NCBI GenBank assembly: GCA_034509735.1
Contig: JACGWO010000005.1
Coordinates: 26,778,383-26,842,382 of the forward strand
Length of the DNA: 64,000 nucleotides
Direction: 5' to 3'
Source of the DNA: Sesamum alatum
Lineage: Eukaryota > Streptophyta > Magnoliopsida > Lamiales > Pedaliaceae
The position numbers were made by a program, and so were the translations under genes. The notes under the pieces are model-generated. The model was given only the letters and a program-made list of their open reading frames with translations. It did not search any database and had not been told where the DNA came from. Numbering within the stretch: the first letter of the stretch is position 1; each line of letters starts with the position of its first letter. This document shows, one piece after another, positions 24,620 to 36,243 of this stretch.

Positions 24620-26825
24620 CCACTACATATAATTAAATGAGATGAGAAAAGGTGGACATTATCTAATCTCAAACTCAAAAGACTTTGTTGAAACTTGCAA
24701 ACACACGTAAAATAAAAGTAAAAGGGTTTGTCGAGTTAATTGCAAAACTAGTCCCACAGTATAGGCCTCTTTGCAACTTTAGTCCCATGCTATTGGAAAT
24801 AGCCAAATTTAGTCCTACACTTTAATATTTTTTTGCAAATTCAATCCCGCCGTTAAAAATATAACAGAAAAATCATAAACACGTTAGGATGACCGGTCGA
24901 AGGTGGAGGTTGACTGGAAAAATAGGTTTTGCAGGGGAGTTAATTGCAAAATTGGTCCTACACTTTAATTTTTTTTTGCAAAATCAGGCCCACCATTTAA
25001 GAGGAGACCGATAGTATTAGGTTAAGGTGGGAATGTGGTTAAAAAAAAAAAAATACCCATTTACCCAACTAAATAAAAATTAAGGAGAGAGAAAATTACT
25101 TTATTTCTTCTCAAACAAAACCCTTATCCTCTTTGTCGGCTGAAATTGAATCCGAAGGCGACTGACATGTGAAGACGCGATTGTCCCTTGTGATTTTCCT
25201 GCACCTAATTGCATCAGCATGATCACTCCAATTTAGAATAACAATTATTCCCTTAAAGGTAATACAATTCCCTAAGCCACAAAGGGCGACAAAGTAGGCA
25301 TAAGGGACCATAAAATTTTTAGCAAAAGCATAAGGTACAACGAAAAACTCGACAAAGTAGGCAATACAAATCACATATCTCAAAACATAAAAACATCAAC
25401 TTACAAAAACATAAATATATATATATATATATATATGTTTTTCTTCAGTAACCTTCAGCAAAATACACAAAAAATATGAAAAAAAAAATAAAGACTTTAC
25501 TGAAGATTATGATATGTAGAAGTCTTTATTTTTTTTTTTTTTGGAGTTTTTGTGTATTTTGCTGAAGATTACTGAAGAAAAGCATATTTCTTTTGTGTTT
25601 TTGGGAATTGATGTTTTTATGTTTTGAGATATGTGAATTTTTTTGTTGCCTATTTTGTCGAGTTTTTCGTTGTCCCTTATGCTTTTGCTAAAAAAAATTT
25701 ATGGTCCCTTATGCCTGCTTTGTCGCCTTTTGTGGCTTAGGGACCTGTATTGCCTTTAAGGGAACAACTGTTGTTCCAAATTTGAGGGATCATGCTAATG
25801 CAGTTGGGTGCAGGAAAATCACAAGGGACAATCGTGTCTCCACACGCCAGTCGCCTTCGGAGTCAATTTCAATCGATAAAGAGGATAAGGGTTTTGTTTT
25901 GGAAAGAAATTAAGTGATTTTCTCTCTCCTCAATTTTTATTGAGTTGGGTAAATGGGTAATTTTTTTTAACAAAATTGCCCCCTTAGCCTAAAACTACCA
26001 GTCTCTCCCTAAACTGGTAACACTAACAACCACATGCTAAGTACGTGGCCTTTCCGTCACATTTTAATGGTGGGACTGGTTTTGCAAAAAAATGTTAAAG
26101 TATGGGACCAATTTTGCAATTAACCCCCCCCACAAAACCTGTTTTACCAGTCAACCCCCCACCTTCAACCGGTCATCCTAACGTGTTTTTGATTTTTCTG
26201 TTACATTTTTAACGGCGGGACAAGTTTTATAAAAAAATGTTAAAGTGTGGAACTAAATTTGGCTATTTCCAAAAGCATGAGACTAAAGTTGCAAAGAGAC
26301 CTATATTGTGGGACTAGTTTTGCAATTAACTCGAGTTTGTCGTAAGTTGTTTAGAATAGCTTGCTCGAAACTTAAGCCTGAAAAGTAGAGTAAACATTAA
26401 CCGATAAATAAAAATTCAAAAAGAAGTTACATTCTTCAAGAAAACTAAAAATTAAATTAGAAGTAGAAGTAGGCTATGACAAAACCTTGAACAAATTAAA
26501 AAAAAGTCCCACTATATATAGTTAAATGAGATCAGAAAATGTGAACATCCTATACTCTCAAACTCAAAAGACTTCTTTAAATTTGAAACGCATAACATAA
26601 AAGTAAAAGGATTTGTCGTATGTTGTTTGGAGTAGCATGCTCGAAATTTAAGCATGAAAAGTAGAAAAAATATTAAACAACAAATACAAATTCAAAAGAA
26701 GTTAAATTGATCAAGAAAACTAAAAAATAAATTAGATTAGAAGTAGGATATGATAAAAATTTGAACAAATAAAACAAAATCCCACTATATATATCCTTGA
26801 ATGAGATGAGAAGAGGTGGACATCA
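24620..26825 (+). repeat. ~275-bp tandem repeat interrupted by a palindromic element
   Basis: CCACTA(C/T)ATATA-like starts occur at 24620, 26508 and 26781. Copy 1 is split by the palindromic element at 24735-26334. Without that insert and its duplication it is about 279 bp, against 273 bp for copy 2. Copy 3 is partial. Landmarks are TTAAATGAGAT, CAAACTCAAAAGACTT, TTTGTCGTA.GTTGTTT and TAGCATGCTCGAAA. Confidence 0.8.
24735..26334. mobile_element. 1.6-kb nested palindromic foldback transposon
   Basis: The arms are inverted over almost the full length. The left start GTTAATTGCAAAACTAGTCC matches the reverse complement of the right end. A second set of the same termini lies inside (24939 and 26124), which makes an inner element of about 1.19 kb. 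The loop near 25500 is itself a dyad (CAGTAA..CTTCAGCAAAATACAC / TTTTGCTGAAGATTACTG). It is flanked by GTTTGTCGA (24726-24734) and GTTTGTCGT (26335-26343). The uninterrupted tandem copy at about 26610 shows the empty site. Both arms carry mirrored short frames (CRKITRDNRV, QSP, KEDKGFV), possibly a captured gene piece. No transposase. Confidence 0.75.
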
Positions 26826-28083
26826 AATAATGACAAAATGCTTAATTAATTGCATGGTATTAGGCAAACTTTTAGTGATTATTTATTAGTTACACAATGA
26901 TGCCGTAATCTTAGTAATTAATTTATTTAATTTCTATATAAGATAGCCAAAAAATTATGAAAGGAAATTTGGGAAGAATTTATGGAGAAATAATTGATTT
27001 AAAACATAAATTATTTAATACATAGAAAGATTATATTAGCATAATTAGAAATTATTTTTACGATTGAAGTTAATGATTCCAAAATTAATTATGCTATCCA
27101 ATATGACATATACATAAATGGTTAAATATATAGAAAGATTTATTCAGCACAATTAAAAATTAATTTTAGTGATTGAATTCAGTTATTCCAAAATTAAATA
27201 TGCTACCCAATATGACATTTTAGTATTATATATAAAATAAAAGATATAATCTCAACAAATCCCTTGATATTTTATACGTAGATTGAATAAACAAAAGACA
27301 AAGTTAACAATCAAAAAAATTATTATACAAAACAAAAGACAAAGATATGAAAGGGAAGATAATTATATTACAAAATTAATATTTTCTAAAATAAGGGTGT
27401 CATATTATAATTAGGAACCATAAAAAGAAAATAATTTGTAAACAAAATATTATATTATAATAAAAAATATATCACAAATTATAATATTTAGAATTTAATA
27501 ATTAAGCCGATATAAATGGAATTTAATAAGTAGATGACTGGACTTTTAGAAAATTTATATATATGGATATTTGTTTGACCAATAGGAATATTATTATAAT
27601 TAAAAAAATTCAAAATTTTCACAAATTAGATATTTGCAAAAATGTCAATCAAAAGATTACCCTACTTTTGAAAATAAGTGTTGAGCTAAGATAAAGATGA
27701 TCATATCCAAAATTATGAATTTCAAATAGATAATGTTGATATATGTATATAAAGTCAAATTACTTTATTTTTAATTCCAACGCTAAAGCTACACTAATTC
27801 TATGAGGAAGTTATATTTCTATTAATATTTTATTGATAAATAAGAAAAAAATAATTAAATTTTGAAAATTTAAGTGGTGAACTGAAGTCAAGGAGATCAT
27901 ATTCAAAAGTATAAAATAAAGATAAATAATATTGATAAATATAAATAAATTTAATTAACTATATTTTTTAATTATATTAATGACGCTAAGTTCTCCATGC
28001 ATTTAAGAAAAAAAAGAAATAGAATGCATTGTAAAAATTATTTAAACTCTTTAAAAAAAATTGATATATACAGTGCAGAGGTG
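26826..28083. other. AT-rich intergenic stretch
   Basis: Low-complexity sequence with no supported gene. Weak internal repetition is visible: two similar blocks near 27040-27100 and 27130-27190 share GATTGAATT and TTCCAAAATTAA. Confidence 0.4.
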
Positions 28084-28097
28084 GAGTATATATATAT

Positions 28098-28325
28098 ATA
28101 TATATATATATTAGAATCAATATTGCCAAATAAAAAAATATAACAATAAATTAATAAGGGATGTAGTTTAAAGAGGCCAAATACATTGAAAATTATAACA
28201 TATGCCACTAATCCCTACCTACCAAATATAATATTTTTACAATTAAAAAAAATTTAAAATTCTAAAAAATTAAAATTTTGATTAAAATTGAATTATTGAA
28301 GTCAAAGACTTCCTTCAAATATATA
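28098..28325. repeat. Third copy of the 10.0-kb intergenic block
   Basis: TTAGAATCAATATT, GAGGCCAAATAC and AAGACTTCCTTCAAATATA match the blocks at 10.0 and 19.7 kb. It is preceded by a (TA)n run at about 28088-28112. No NLR follows. Confidence 0.6.
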
Positions 28326-28963
28326 GATTAATAGATGATTGAGAATTATATCTTATAAAAAAAGTCACCCTAGTATTTATTTTAGCTTAATTTGTACGAA
28401 TAAGCCATTGTATTAGGGGAGTGACAACTGACAGCCCGCCGGCCAAACAACCTGATTATTTATATATTCATATTAATTAACAATGCAATGCAAGCTGTAA
28501 CCAACAAGCAAATTAATTAACAATTATATAAGTAGCCCCACCAGTTCGACTAACATCGATTAATAGTAAATTTTTGAATGTTTTTCAGATTTATAAGAGA
28601 TAACAATTTTTAATTAAAATTAAGTTTTGAAAGTATTCAAATAAAATTAAAAAAAAATCATGAGATTTTAGTAAATATCCAAATAAAAAAGTTCACCTGA
28701 TTTGTTTAAGAGTTTATAACATTCTAACTTTGGAATTTGTAAGTTTTTATTCTGAAAAGTTTTATCGAAATATACAGTTAATAGTATCTATAATTATTAA
28801 ATAATTATAAAATATTTTAAACAAATTGTAAATTCATCCAAACACTAATTAGTACCTATGTCAAACTATGAGTGGGTTATGTTTTTAAATGGATAAATAA
28901 ATAATTTAAATTTTAAAATATAAAAATAATTAATTGATTAATAATTTAAAATTTAATCTCACT
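28326..28963. other. Intergenic stretch without supported features
   Basis: AT-rich, no coding signal. Confidence 0.4.
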
Positions 28964-28972
28964 AAATTATAG

Positions 28973-29245
28973 GGGGGAAACTGCAAGCAAACCCCCTGTG
29001 ATATTGCAAATATGCAATTTACCCCCTTATGAAAAATAAAATTAGCAATATACCTCCTTGTGTTTTTAAAAATAAATCAATTTGTCTTCTTGTATTTTTT
29101 AAAATGGAGCAATTTACCCCCCTGTCGAGGCAGGTAAATTGCTCCATTTTAAAAATCACAAGGAGGTAAATTGCTAAAAAAAAAATTTCATAAGTGATAA
29201 TTTGTTTATTTGTAATATTATAGGGAGGTGAATTACATTAAACCC
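28973..29245. mobile_element. MULE-like MITE with 9-bp TSD
   Basis: The left end is GGGGGAAACTGCAAGCAAAC followed by CCCCTGTGATATTGCAAAT. The right end reverse complement is GGGTTTAATGTAATTCACCT followed by CCCTATAATATTACAAAT. The flanks AAATTATAG (28964-28972) and AAATTAAAG (29246-29254) differ at one position. The internal GGAGCAATTTACC and inverted GGTAAATTGCTCC around 29105-29140 make a tight central hairpin. Confidence 0.75.
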
Positions 29246-29254
29246 AAATTAAAG

Positions 29255-29733
29255 GACCAATTCGGATATTCTCCATCATGAATAATACAAAATTTTTATA
29301 CTTTCTAAAAGTTAATTAATTGATTAGATTAAACAGCTTTATTGTGACATAGATTAGAGTTTAATGAGACTATCCAAGTTTATGTATATGCGATGTTTAC
29401 TTGAATTATTTTAGTATTTATATTTTCATTATATATAATTAAGTAATTAATGTATATCAATTTGTGTAGGAAAACTATAATGTCATGAGATCTTATTCAA
29501 TTAAAAACAAAATTAATAAAAAATTTGAAGAGTAAAGTACTCAATAAGTTTGTATTGCATAAAAAACAATTGAATATGAATTAATTAGTTATTGATTAAC
29601 TTAATTATCTTGAACTGATCGTATGGATAGCAATTTAATTTAGAGAAAGGCATATGCAATTTCTCATGTGACAAAATAGAGTTTAATAAGACTATCGAAG
29701 TGTGCATATCCGTGATGCTTGGGTCGGTATTCT
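29255..29733. other. Intergenic stretch without supported features
   Basis: AT-rich, no coding signal. The motif GTTTAATGAGACTATC(C/G)AAGT occurs twice (about 29351 and 29672), suggesting a short diverged duplication. Confidence 0.4.
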
Positions 29734-29742
29734 TATTAATTT

Positions 29743-30285
29743 GGGATAATTACGTTGTCTTCCTCAAAAGTTTGGTGTAATTACACATAAACTCATATGA
29801 TTTGGAAAATTATATTTGATATCTTTGACGATTGTTTTTGTTTAACAAATAGACACCCTCGTTAGTCAAAATTTACCGAATTTATTGATATTAACGAAAA
29901 AATTGAATGAAAATTCATTTCATCCTGAATTGACTTATTACTGGTTTATTACAGGTCAAATAAATCTTTACTAACCGAACTACCTTATATAGGTGAAGAT
30001 ATACCTCTTCACATACATTAGCGTGTGAAAATGTATAAGGATAATTTGGTTAGGAAATGGATTTGTTTAACCTGTAATAAGTTAGTAATAAGTCAATTTA
30101 GGGTTAATATGCGCATTTTCATTCAATTTTTTTGTTAATATCAGCAAACACGATGAATTTTGACTAATAGGGATCTATTCGTCAGACAGAGACAAAAATT
30201 AGGGATACTAGATGTAATTAACCAAGCCACGAAGAATTTATGTGTAATTATACCACACTTCAGGGAAGAACGGTGTAATTACCCC
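29743..30285. mobile_element. MULE-like foldback element with perfect 9-bp TSD
   Basis: Identical TATTAATTT flanks lie at 29734-29742 and 30286-30294. The left terminus is GGGATAATTACGTTGTCTTC. The right end reverse complement is GGGGTAATTACACCGTTCTT. Subterminal ATTACACATAAA is also inverted. 543 bp, no coding capacity. Confidence 0.8.
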
Positions 30286-30338
30286 TATTAATTTTATTTT
30301 AATATATGTAAATGTGTTTGATCAACTCGTAATTAGCA

Positions 30339-30612
30339 TCGATGAGACCTAACTCAATTGGTGAAACTGAGCCCTCATGATTTTAGAGGTCATGGGTTCG
30401 AACCCCTGCATATGATGATGTTGCTACTGTATAGTAGGTATTATTTGTATACTATTATAGTAATGTGTTATTTAGATTTAATTTACTTGATATTGTTGAT
30501 CACGATATAATTGTTATAATTATCTCTATTAGATATTGATATTCGACATGATTCATCATTATTATTTTATTTCAATTAATAAAATTCATCACTTTCAATT
30601 TAAAAAAAAAAA
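30339..30612 (+). mobile_element. tRNA-derived SINE with intact TSD
   Basis: The 5' part has Pol III promoter boxes: box A-like TAACTCAATTGG (about 30350) and box B GGTTCGAACCC (about 30393). The 3' end is a poly-A tail (from about 30602). Target duplications AACTCGTAATTAGCA (30324-30338) and AACTCGTAATTGGCA (30613-30627) match at 14 of 15 positions. Size and structure are those of a plant tRNA-type SINE, mobilised by LINE machinery. Confidence 0.88.
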
Positions 30613-30627
30613 AACTCGTAATTGGCA

Positions 30628-31414
30628 AAACTGCAACTAATTGGGCGGTGGCCGTTGCAAGATATTCAAATATCGATATGTGAAATTTACTCCATTGTGT
30701 TTTCAATTCTGTGCAATTTTCAATACATTGCTTACTGGAGATGCTCAATTTGACCACGTGCCACTCGTATACTGAAAACTGAGGAATTTTCAATTTTGGA
30801 GAGAAAATTCGAACTCTTCTTGCACGTGAGGACTGGAATTGCTTTTCATCAAACTTGTATGACTAAAAGTGGGGAGAATGATCATTTTTCTCCTCAATTC
30901 ATACCACTAATTCGCATTTGTCCCATTTTAAAATCGAATCAAAAAATCGAGTGGGTCAAGGGTCACTGGTTTAACCGTTGGATGAACCATGATCGAACTA
31001 ATAATTTCATAATTATGCCATAATAAAAATTAATATATAAAATTATAATAAAATAATAAAAAAATAAAAAAAATATTAAATATGTTTTTCAAAGTTCATA
31101 TAGGAATTAAAAGTATAAAAAAATTTGATAATAAAATAAGTATATTAAAAATTTAGACCAAGAATAAAAACAGAAGCATTGCGTAAATAACAAAAATAAC
31201 GAAATATATACCATTTATAATTAAGGTATAACTAATTTAATCGTCAATAAATACCTAGCATCCCTCATTTCTAAAATAGTATATAAATCTTATTCTATTA
31301 ATTATTTAATTAGAAACTTAAGTAATCATAGGAGATAAAAATTTAATTGAATTACAGGCCGAATGAGATTGTTCATTCATAAATATATAATTCAAATAAT
31401 TATTAAAATGTCAG
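30628..31414. other. Intergenic stretch without supported genes
   Basis: Short open frames on both strands have no recognisable domains and mixed composition. The part after 31020 is AT-rich. Confidence 0.35.
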
Positions 31415-31950
31415 TGTTAGCCCAAGATCCACAGGGGCCAAAGGCCAGCAACCCAGTCTCACGGTTGCAAGGCAATCAACTCAGAGCCACACAGGCAAAG
31501 CCACAAAGGCTATTATCTCATAACCACACAGGTTAGGCCACAAAGGCTTTAGGGTTTACCACAAAGGTACTGTTCACGAAGAACTTTCAGATGAAGAGAG
31601 GAGAAGAGGAGATTTTTCAGACTTCGAGTCTGAAGATGAGAAGGAAAAACATATTTATAGTAGACAACCATTAATGGAGGCGAGGGAAAACGAGGAGGCT
31701 CTTCAGGCGAAGGGATGGGAACCAAGATCAGAGAGAAACGAGGTTGAAGATCGGGAGACACAAATGAGAAGAGGCGCTTAAGGTCTTCAGCAAATAAGGC
31801 AAAGGCGGGTCAGGTCAATAAACTGGGTTGGGCCAAAGTGGGTCGGATCAGAGAGAGTGGGCCAACCTTTGTAAGTGGGCTCAAGAGATAAGGCCTGCCA
31901 TCCAAGTGAGACCATGGATTGAACCGAGTAGATTTGGGCCATATATTTCA
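31415..31950 (-). repeat. 3' LTR of copia 1 (with 231-bp deletion)
   Basis: Matches the other LTR from ACAGGGGC.AAAGGCCAGC onward. Compared with it, the 231 bases equivalent to 36250-36480 are missing immediately after TGTTAG. Ends TG...CA on the plus strand. Confidence 0.88.
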
Positions 31951-32240
31951 CATTCTCCACCTTGGACCGAATCCAAGAGGCCGAAAAAAGGGTGTCATCA
32001 TCGCTTTACCTCCGGGGCCATACAGAGTACCTGCAAGAACAAAAAAGCAGAAAACAAAAGATTGCAGAGACAGTAATTAAGTTCAAGATATTGAGGCAGT
32101 TTTTAAACTTTTCTAAGGAAAGGGTTTTTCTACCCATATCTGCAGGATTATTTTCAGATGAAATTTTTTCAAGGCTGATAATTTCTTTGCCAACAATATC
32201 TCTGATAAAATGGTACCTTACATCAATATGCTTTGTTCGA

Positions 32241-35088
32241 TCATGAAAAAATTAGGTTTTTGCACAACTGAATACTAGACTGACTGTCTGAAAACACAAT
32301 TACCTTTTTAATCAAAAAACCAATTTCAGTTTGTAGCCCCTTAAGCCAAATGGCTTCTTTAAAAGCTTCTGTGGTAGCAATGTATTCTGCCTCAGTAGTA
32401 GACAATGGAACAATGTTTTGAAGTTGAGACTTCCAACTAATACATGCACCACATAGTGTAAAGATATAAGAAGTAGTGGATCTCCTACTATCCCTATCAT
32501 TAGCATAGTTTGAATCTACATAGCCAACTGCATTCACTCCATCAGAACACTTAGAAAATTTTATGCCAACATTCATAGAGCTATTCAAATATCTTAGTAA
32601 CCATTTAAGTGCTTCCTAATGCATAGAACCAGCATTTGACATATATATACTCAAACAACTAACAGGATAAGCAATATCAGGTCAAGTACTTACCATCAAA
32701 TACATAACATTTCCAATGGCATTTGAATAAGGAACCTTTTTCATGTATTCTTTTTCAGATTCAGTTTTTGGGCTTTGTTCCTTACTATGTTGAAAATGAC
32801 TAGCCAAAGGAACATTAGTAGATTTAGCATTCAACATGAAAAACTTTTCTAACACAGATTTCACATAAGATCCTTGGTTCAGGAGTATGGTAGAAGAGTT
32901 CCTGTTTCTTTCAATAGTCATCCCAAGGATTCTTTTGCCATTACCAAGATCTTTCATTTCAAAATTTTTACACAGATTGTTTTTCAGTTCTTTAATCGAA
33001 GACATGTTGGGATTGGCAATTAGCATATCATCGACATAAAGAACTAGAAACAATGGATCATGGGATTCATATTTAAAATACAAACATGGATCATATGCAC
33101 TTATAAGAAATTTTAAAGACTTCATAAACAGATCAAATTTCTTATTCCATTGTCTAGGTGATTGCTTCAGACCATTTAAGGATTTATTAAGCAAGCAAAC
33201 ATGATCAGAAAATTTCTTATCAATAGAACCTGCAGGTTGATTCATGTAAATTTTCTCATCTAAGTCTCCATACAGGAATGCAGTCTTAACATCCATCTAT
33301 TTAAGGCCCCAATTGAAAGGAGCAGTAAGAGGAAGCAGAATTCTAAGTGTAGTATACTTTACTACTGGAGAAAAGATTTCAATGTAATCAATGCCTTCTT
33401 TTTTAGTAAAACCTTTAGCTACTAGTCTAGCTTTGTAGTGAGTTGATTCAGTCTCCGGTTTTACTTTAAAGATCCACTTGCAGTCTATAACAGAGACACC
33501 TTTGGGTTTAGGGACTAAAGTCCAAGTTTTGTTTTTGTTTAAAGACTCGATATCTTCATTCATAGCTTTTACCCATTGCTTAGAATTACCAGATTCTAAA
33601 GCCTCTTCATAAGAGATTGGTTCAAAGCTTTCAGTGTTGAGAGCTAAGTGAAAGTCTTTATACTTTGAGGGAATCCTAGGTTCACGTCTTTCTCTATCTG
33701 CAGCTAATTGATAGTTATTAGTGCTAGAATTATTAGAGACTACATTAGGATATTCATTTTCAATATTTTGATGTTCATCTCTAGTTTGTTCTTCTTGAAG
33801 GTTTTCTTCAGCAATACCCTCCACCTTATGAAGGTGCTCTATATTAACATCTAAATCTTTCTTAGGTGAATTAGACAAACATGGCATTTCTAGTTCATTA
33901 AAGGCGACATCCCTACTATATTATGACTCTAAAGCCTGGATGGCTTCTCAACCACAACCTATATCCCTTTACCCCTTCTGGATAACCTATGAACACACAT
34001 TTTTGTGCATGATTATCAAGTTTATCATTGTTTTGATGCAAAGGCAGAACATCAAATGCGAAGATTAGAAAGATTTACATCATTTGCAGACCATACACAT
34101 TCAGGCAGTTTTCCAGATAAGGGAACAGAGGGGGAACGATTAATCAAGTAAGCAACAGTTAATAGAGCTTCACCCCGGAAAGATTTAGCAAGACCAGAAC
34201 TGATTAGAAGACTTTTAACTTTATTTAGCAGAGTCCTATTCATGCGTTCAACTACACCATTTTTGTTGTGGGGTGTAGGGAGTGATTTTGTGTCTCTTTA
34301 TACCAAACTCTTTACATAACTCAAAGAGATTTTGGTTACAAAATTCCATTGTCAGTTCTAAAAAATTTTATTCTCTTACCAGCTTGGTTTTCAACAAAGG
34401 TTTTTGAACTTATCAAAAACTTTAGATTTGTGTTTCATCAAGAAAACAAAAATTTTCCTGGAAAATTTATTTATTGTAGAAAGAAAATATCTGTTTGAGT
34501 TGGGACATTGGCAGGTCCCCATACATCAACATGAATATAATTAAGAATGCAAGAAGATGAAGTGGGATTTGGGGAAGGTGATGAAGGAAATTGCACTTTA
34601 TGGTGTTTTCCAAGAATGCAGTCATCACATAATTCTATTTCATAAAGTTTTTCATTCAGAATACCATGCTTATACAATAACTCAAGTCCTTTCATGCTTA
34701 CGTGTCCAAGCCTTTTATGCCATGAGTCAGTCTTATTGTTTTTCAATACAGGAGCAACAAACATATCATAATTTACGGAACAGGCATATAAGTTACTTTT
34801 TCTTTCTGCCTTAAACACAGTAAGGGATCATTTCATGACTTTCATGATACCTTTACCCCAACTCCCTTCTAACCCTTCTTCTTCTAAGGTAGCACATGAG
34901 ATCAGGTTATGGCATAAATCAGAAACATGTCTCACATTTCTCAGTGTAAGTTTGAAACCATTTTCAAAGGTTAAACACACATCACGAAAGCCATGTACAT
35001 CATATTTCTCAGAATTATAATTTGCCAAAATTTCTCTGAATGGAGTCATGTGAAAAGTACATCCCAGAATCAATAAGCCATTCATTCA
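32241..35088 (-). pseudogene. copia 1 pol remnant (PR-IN-RT-RH)
   Basis: Minus-strand frames carry, in order, the GAG-pre-integrase zinc region WHKRLGHVSMKGLELL and CDDCILGKHHKVQF, integrase start HVDVWGP, and integrase end MNRTLLNKVKSLL and AYLINRSPS. RT follows with ALESGNSKQWVKAMNEDIES, CKWIFKVKPE, ARLVAKGFTKKEGIDY and VDVKTAFLYGDLDEKIYMNQ-like. It also has LNGLKQSPRQW and the catalytic YVDDMLIA. RNase H ends with [19 protein letters not shown] and [13 protein letters not shown]. It is broken into at least six frames by stops and frameshifts. The integrase catalytic core between about 34250 and 34470 is badly damaged. This polyprotein once catalysed reverse transcription and integration; it cannot be expressed intact. 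Confidence 0.9.
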
Positions 35089-35999
35089 TGTTCAAAGAGG
35101 ATTTAGCAGAATTCACATAATATATCATGTATACTTCATCACAGCTTTTTTCAGTTACATTAGCAGATTCATTTGAGTTATTCTTCTTAGGCTTTTTGCA
35201 GTCTCTAATGAAATGACCTCTGCCCCCACAGTTATAACACCTTTTATCCTTCTGTTTCTCATTGTCATTTTTATCATACTTTTTATCATACTTGTACTTC
35301 TGCTTAGACTTACCCCTACCTCTGCTTTTGCTTCTGCTTTTATTGTGCCTTCTGAATTTGTAATATGAGTTCCTGTTTTTGGTTCTACTTCTTACAAAAT
35401 TCACTTCGTTCTGACTCTGACTAGGTTTGTTTGTTTGTAAATCCATTTCCTTACGATTGAGACCACTTATTATAGTTTTAAGATTCACATTGTCCCTACC
35501 ATACTTAATAGTAGCTTTAACATCACCATATGAATCAGGAATAGCATTAACAGAACTATAGGAGATTAATCATCAATATTCTTGTCACCAGTTAACTTAA
35601 TGTCCTGAATCAGTTTAGTGAAATCATCTATGTTCTCCTCAATGTTTTAGTTGTATCAAGTTTGTATCTGAAAAACTTTTCAAGCAAGAAAAACTTACTA
35701 GGTAAAGATGTTTCAGTATAAAGTTCTTCAAGTTTTTTCCATAATTCTTTTGCAGAATTTTGTTTACCAACTTTTCTAGTCACAGAGTCAGACAAGTTAA
35801 CAATGATACAAGAATATGCATACTGATCATTTTCAAGTCTTTTTTCTTCAGAAACAGATTCAGCGTATTTTCCATCTATTGCCTTAAACACTTTATGTTG
35901 AATCAATATTCCTTTCATTTTCTGTTGCCATATTGTGAAATCCGTTTTTCCATCACAAGGCAGTAGACAATTCAGGCAGATAGACAGAATAAAGAACAA
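35015..35999 (-). pseudogene. copia 1 gag and protease remnant
   Basis: The right part reads DGKTDFTIWQQKMKGILIQH and AKELWKKLEELYTETSLPSK, typical copia Gag (UBN2-like) sequence. A frame break follows near 35560-35630. A basic RS/RG-rich linker leads to an intact CCHC knuckle CYNCGGRGHFIRDC, then the protease motif WLIDSGMYFSHD, where a working copy would have DSGA..H. The nucleocapsid and the protease start share one open frame (35015-35488). Confidence 0.88.
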
Positions 36000-36225
36000 A
36001 TTTACTACAAGTTCACCAGAATAGTAAGCACAGTTAATCAGCAGAAATCAAAAGGGTGCTTGACTAACCCCTCGAGCCAGATGCCCGACGGCCTCAAGGA
36101 CCCGGCCAGCTGAGGAAATTAGCAAGGGTTGGTCTTGGTCTGATAGTAGTAATAAAAGACAGATAATAAGCAGAGTTAGGGTTTAGAGGGGATGTTACCG
36201 TAGAAGCGACTGAGCCCTGGGCTTA

Positions 36226-36240
36226 ACCAGGCTCTAATAC
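36226..36240 (-). other. copia 1 primer binding site
   Basis: The minus strand reads GTATTAGAGCCTGGTT a few bases after the LTR end CTAACA. It is similar to the initiator-Met tRNA-complementary TGGTATCAGAGC used by plant copia elements. Confidence 0.7.
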
Positions 36241-36243
36241 GAC

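Noticed and set aside
24620..26825. CRISPR-like or satellite array
   Set aside because: Only two full copies and a partial one, with a transposon insertion; no regular spacer pattern, and this is a plant nuclear region.
30345..30410. Stand-alone tRNA gene
   Set aside because: Box A and B are present, but the sequence does not fold into an acceptor-stem-bearing tRNA and is followed by a SINE body with poly-A and target duplications.
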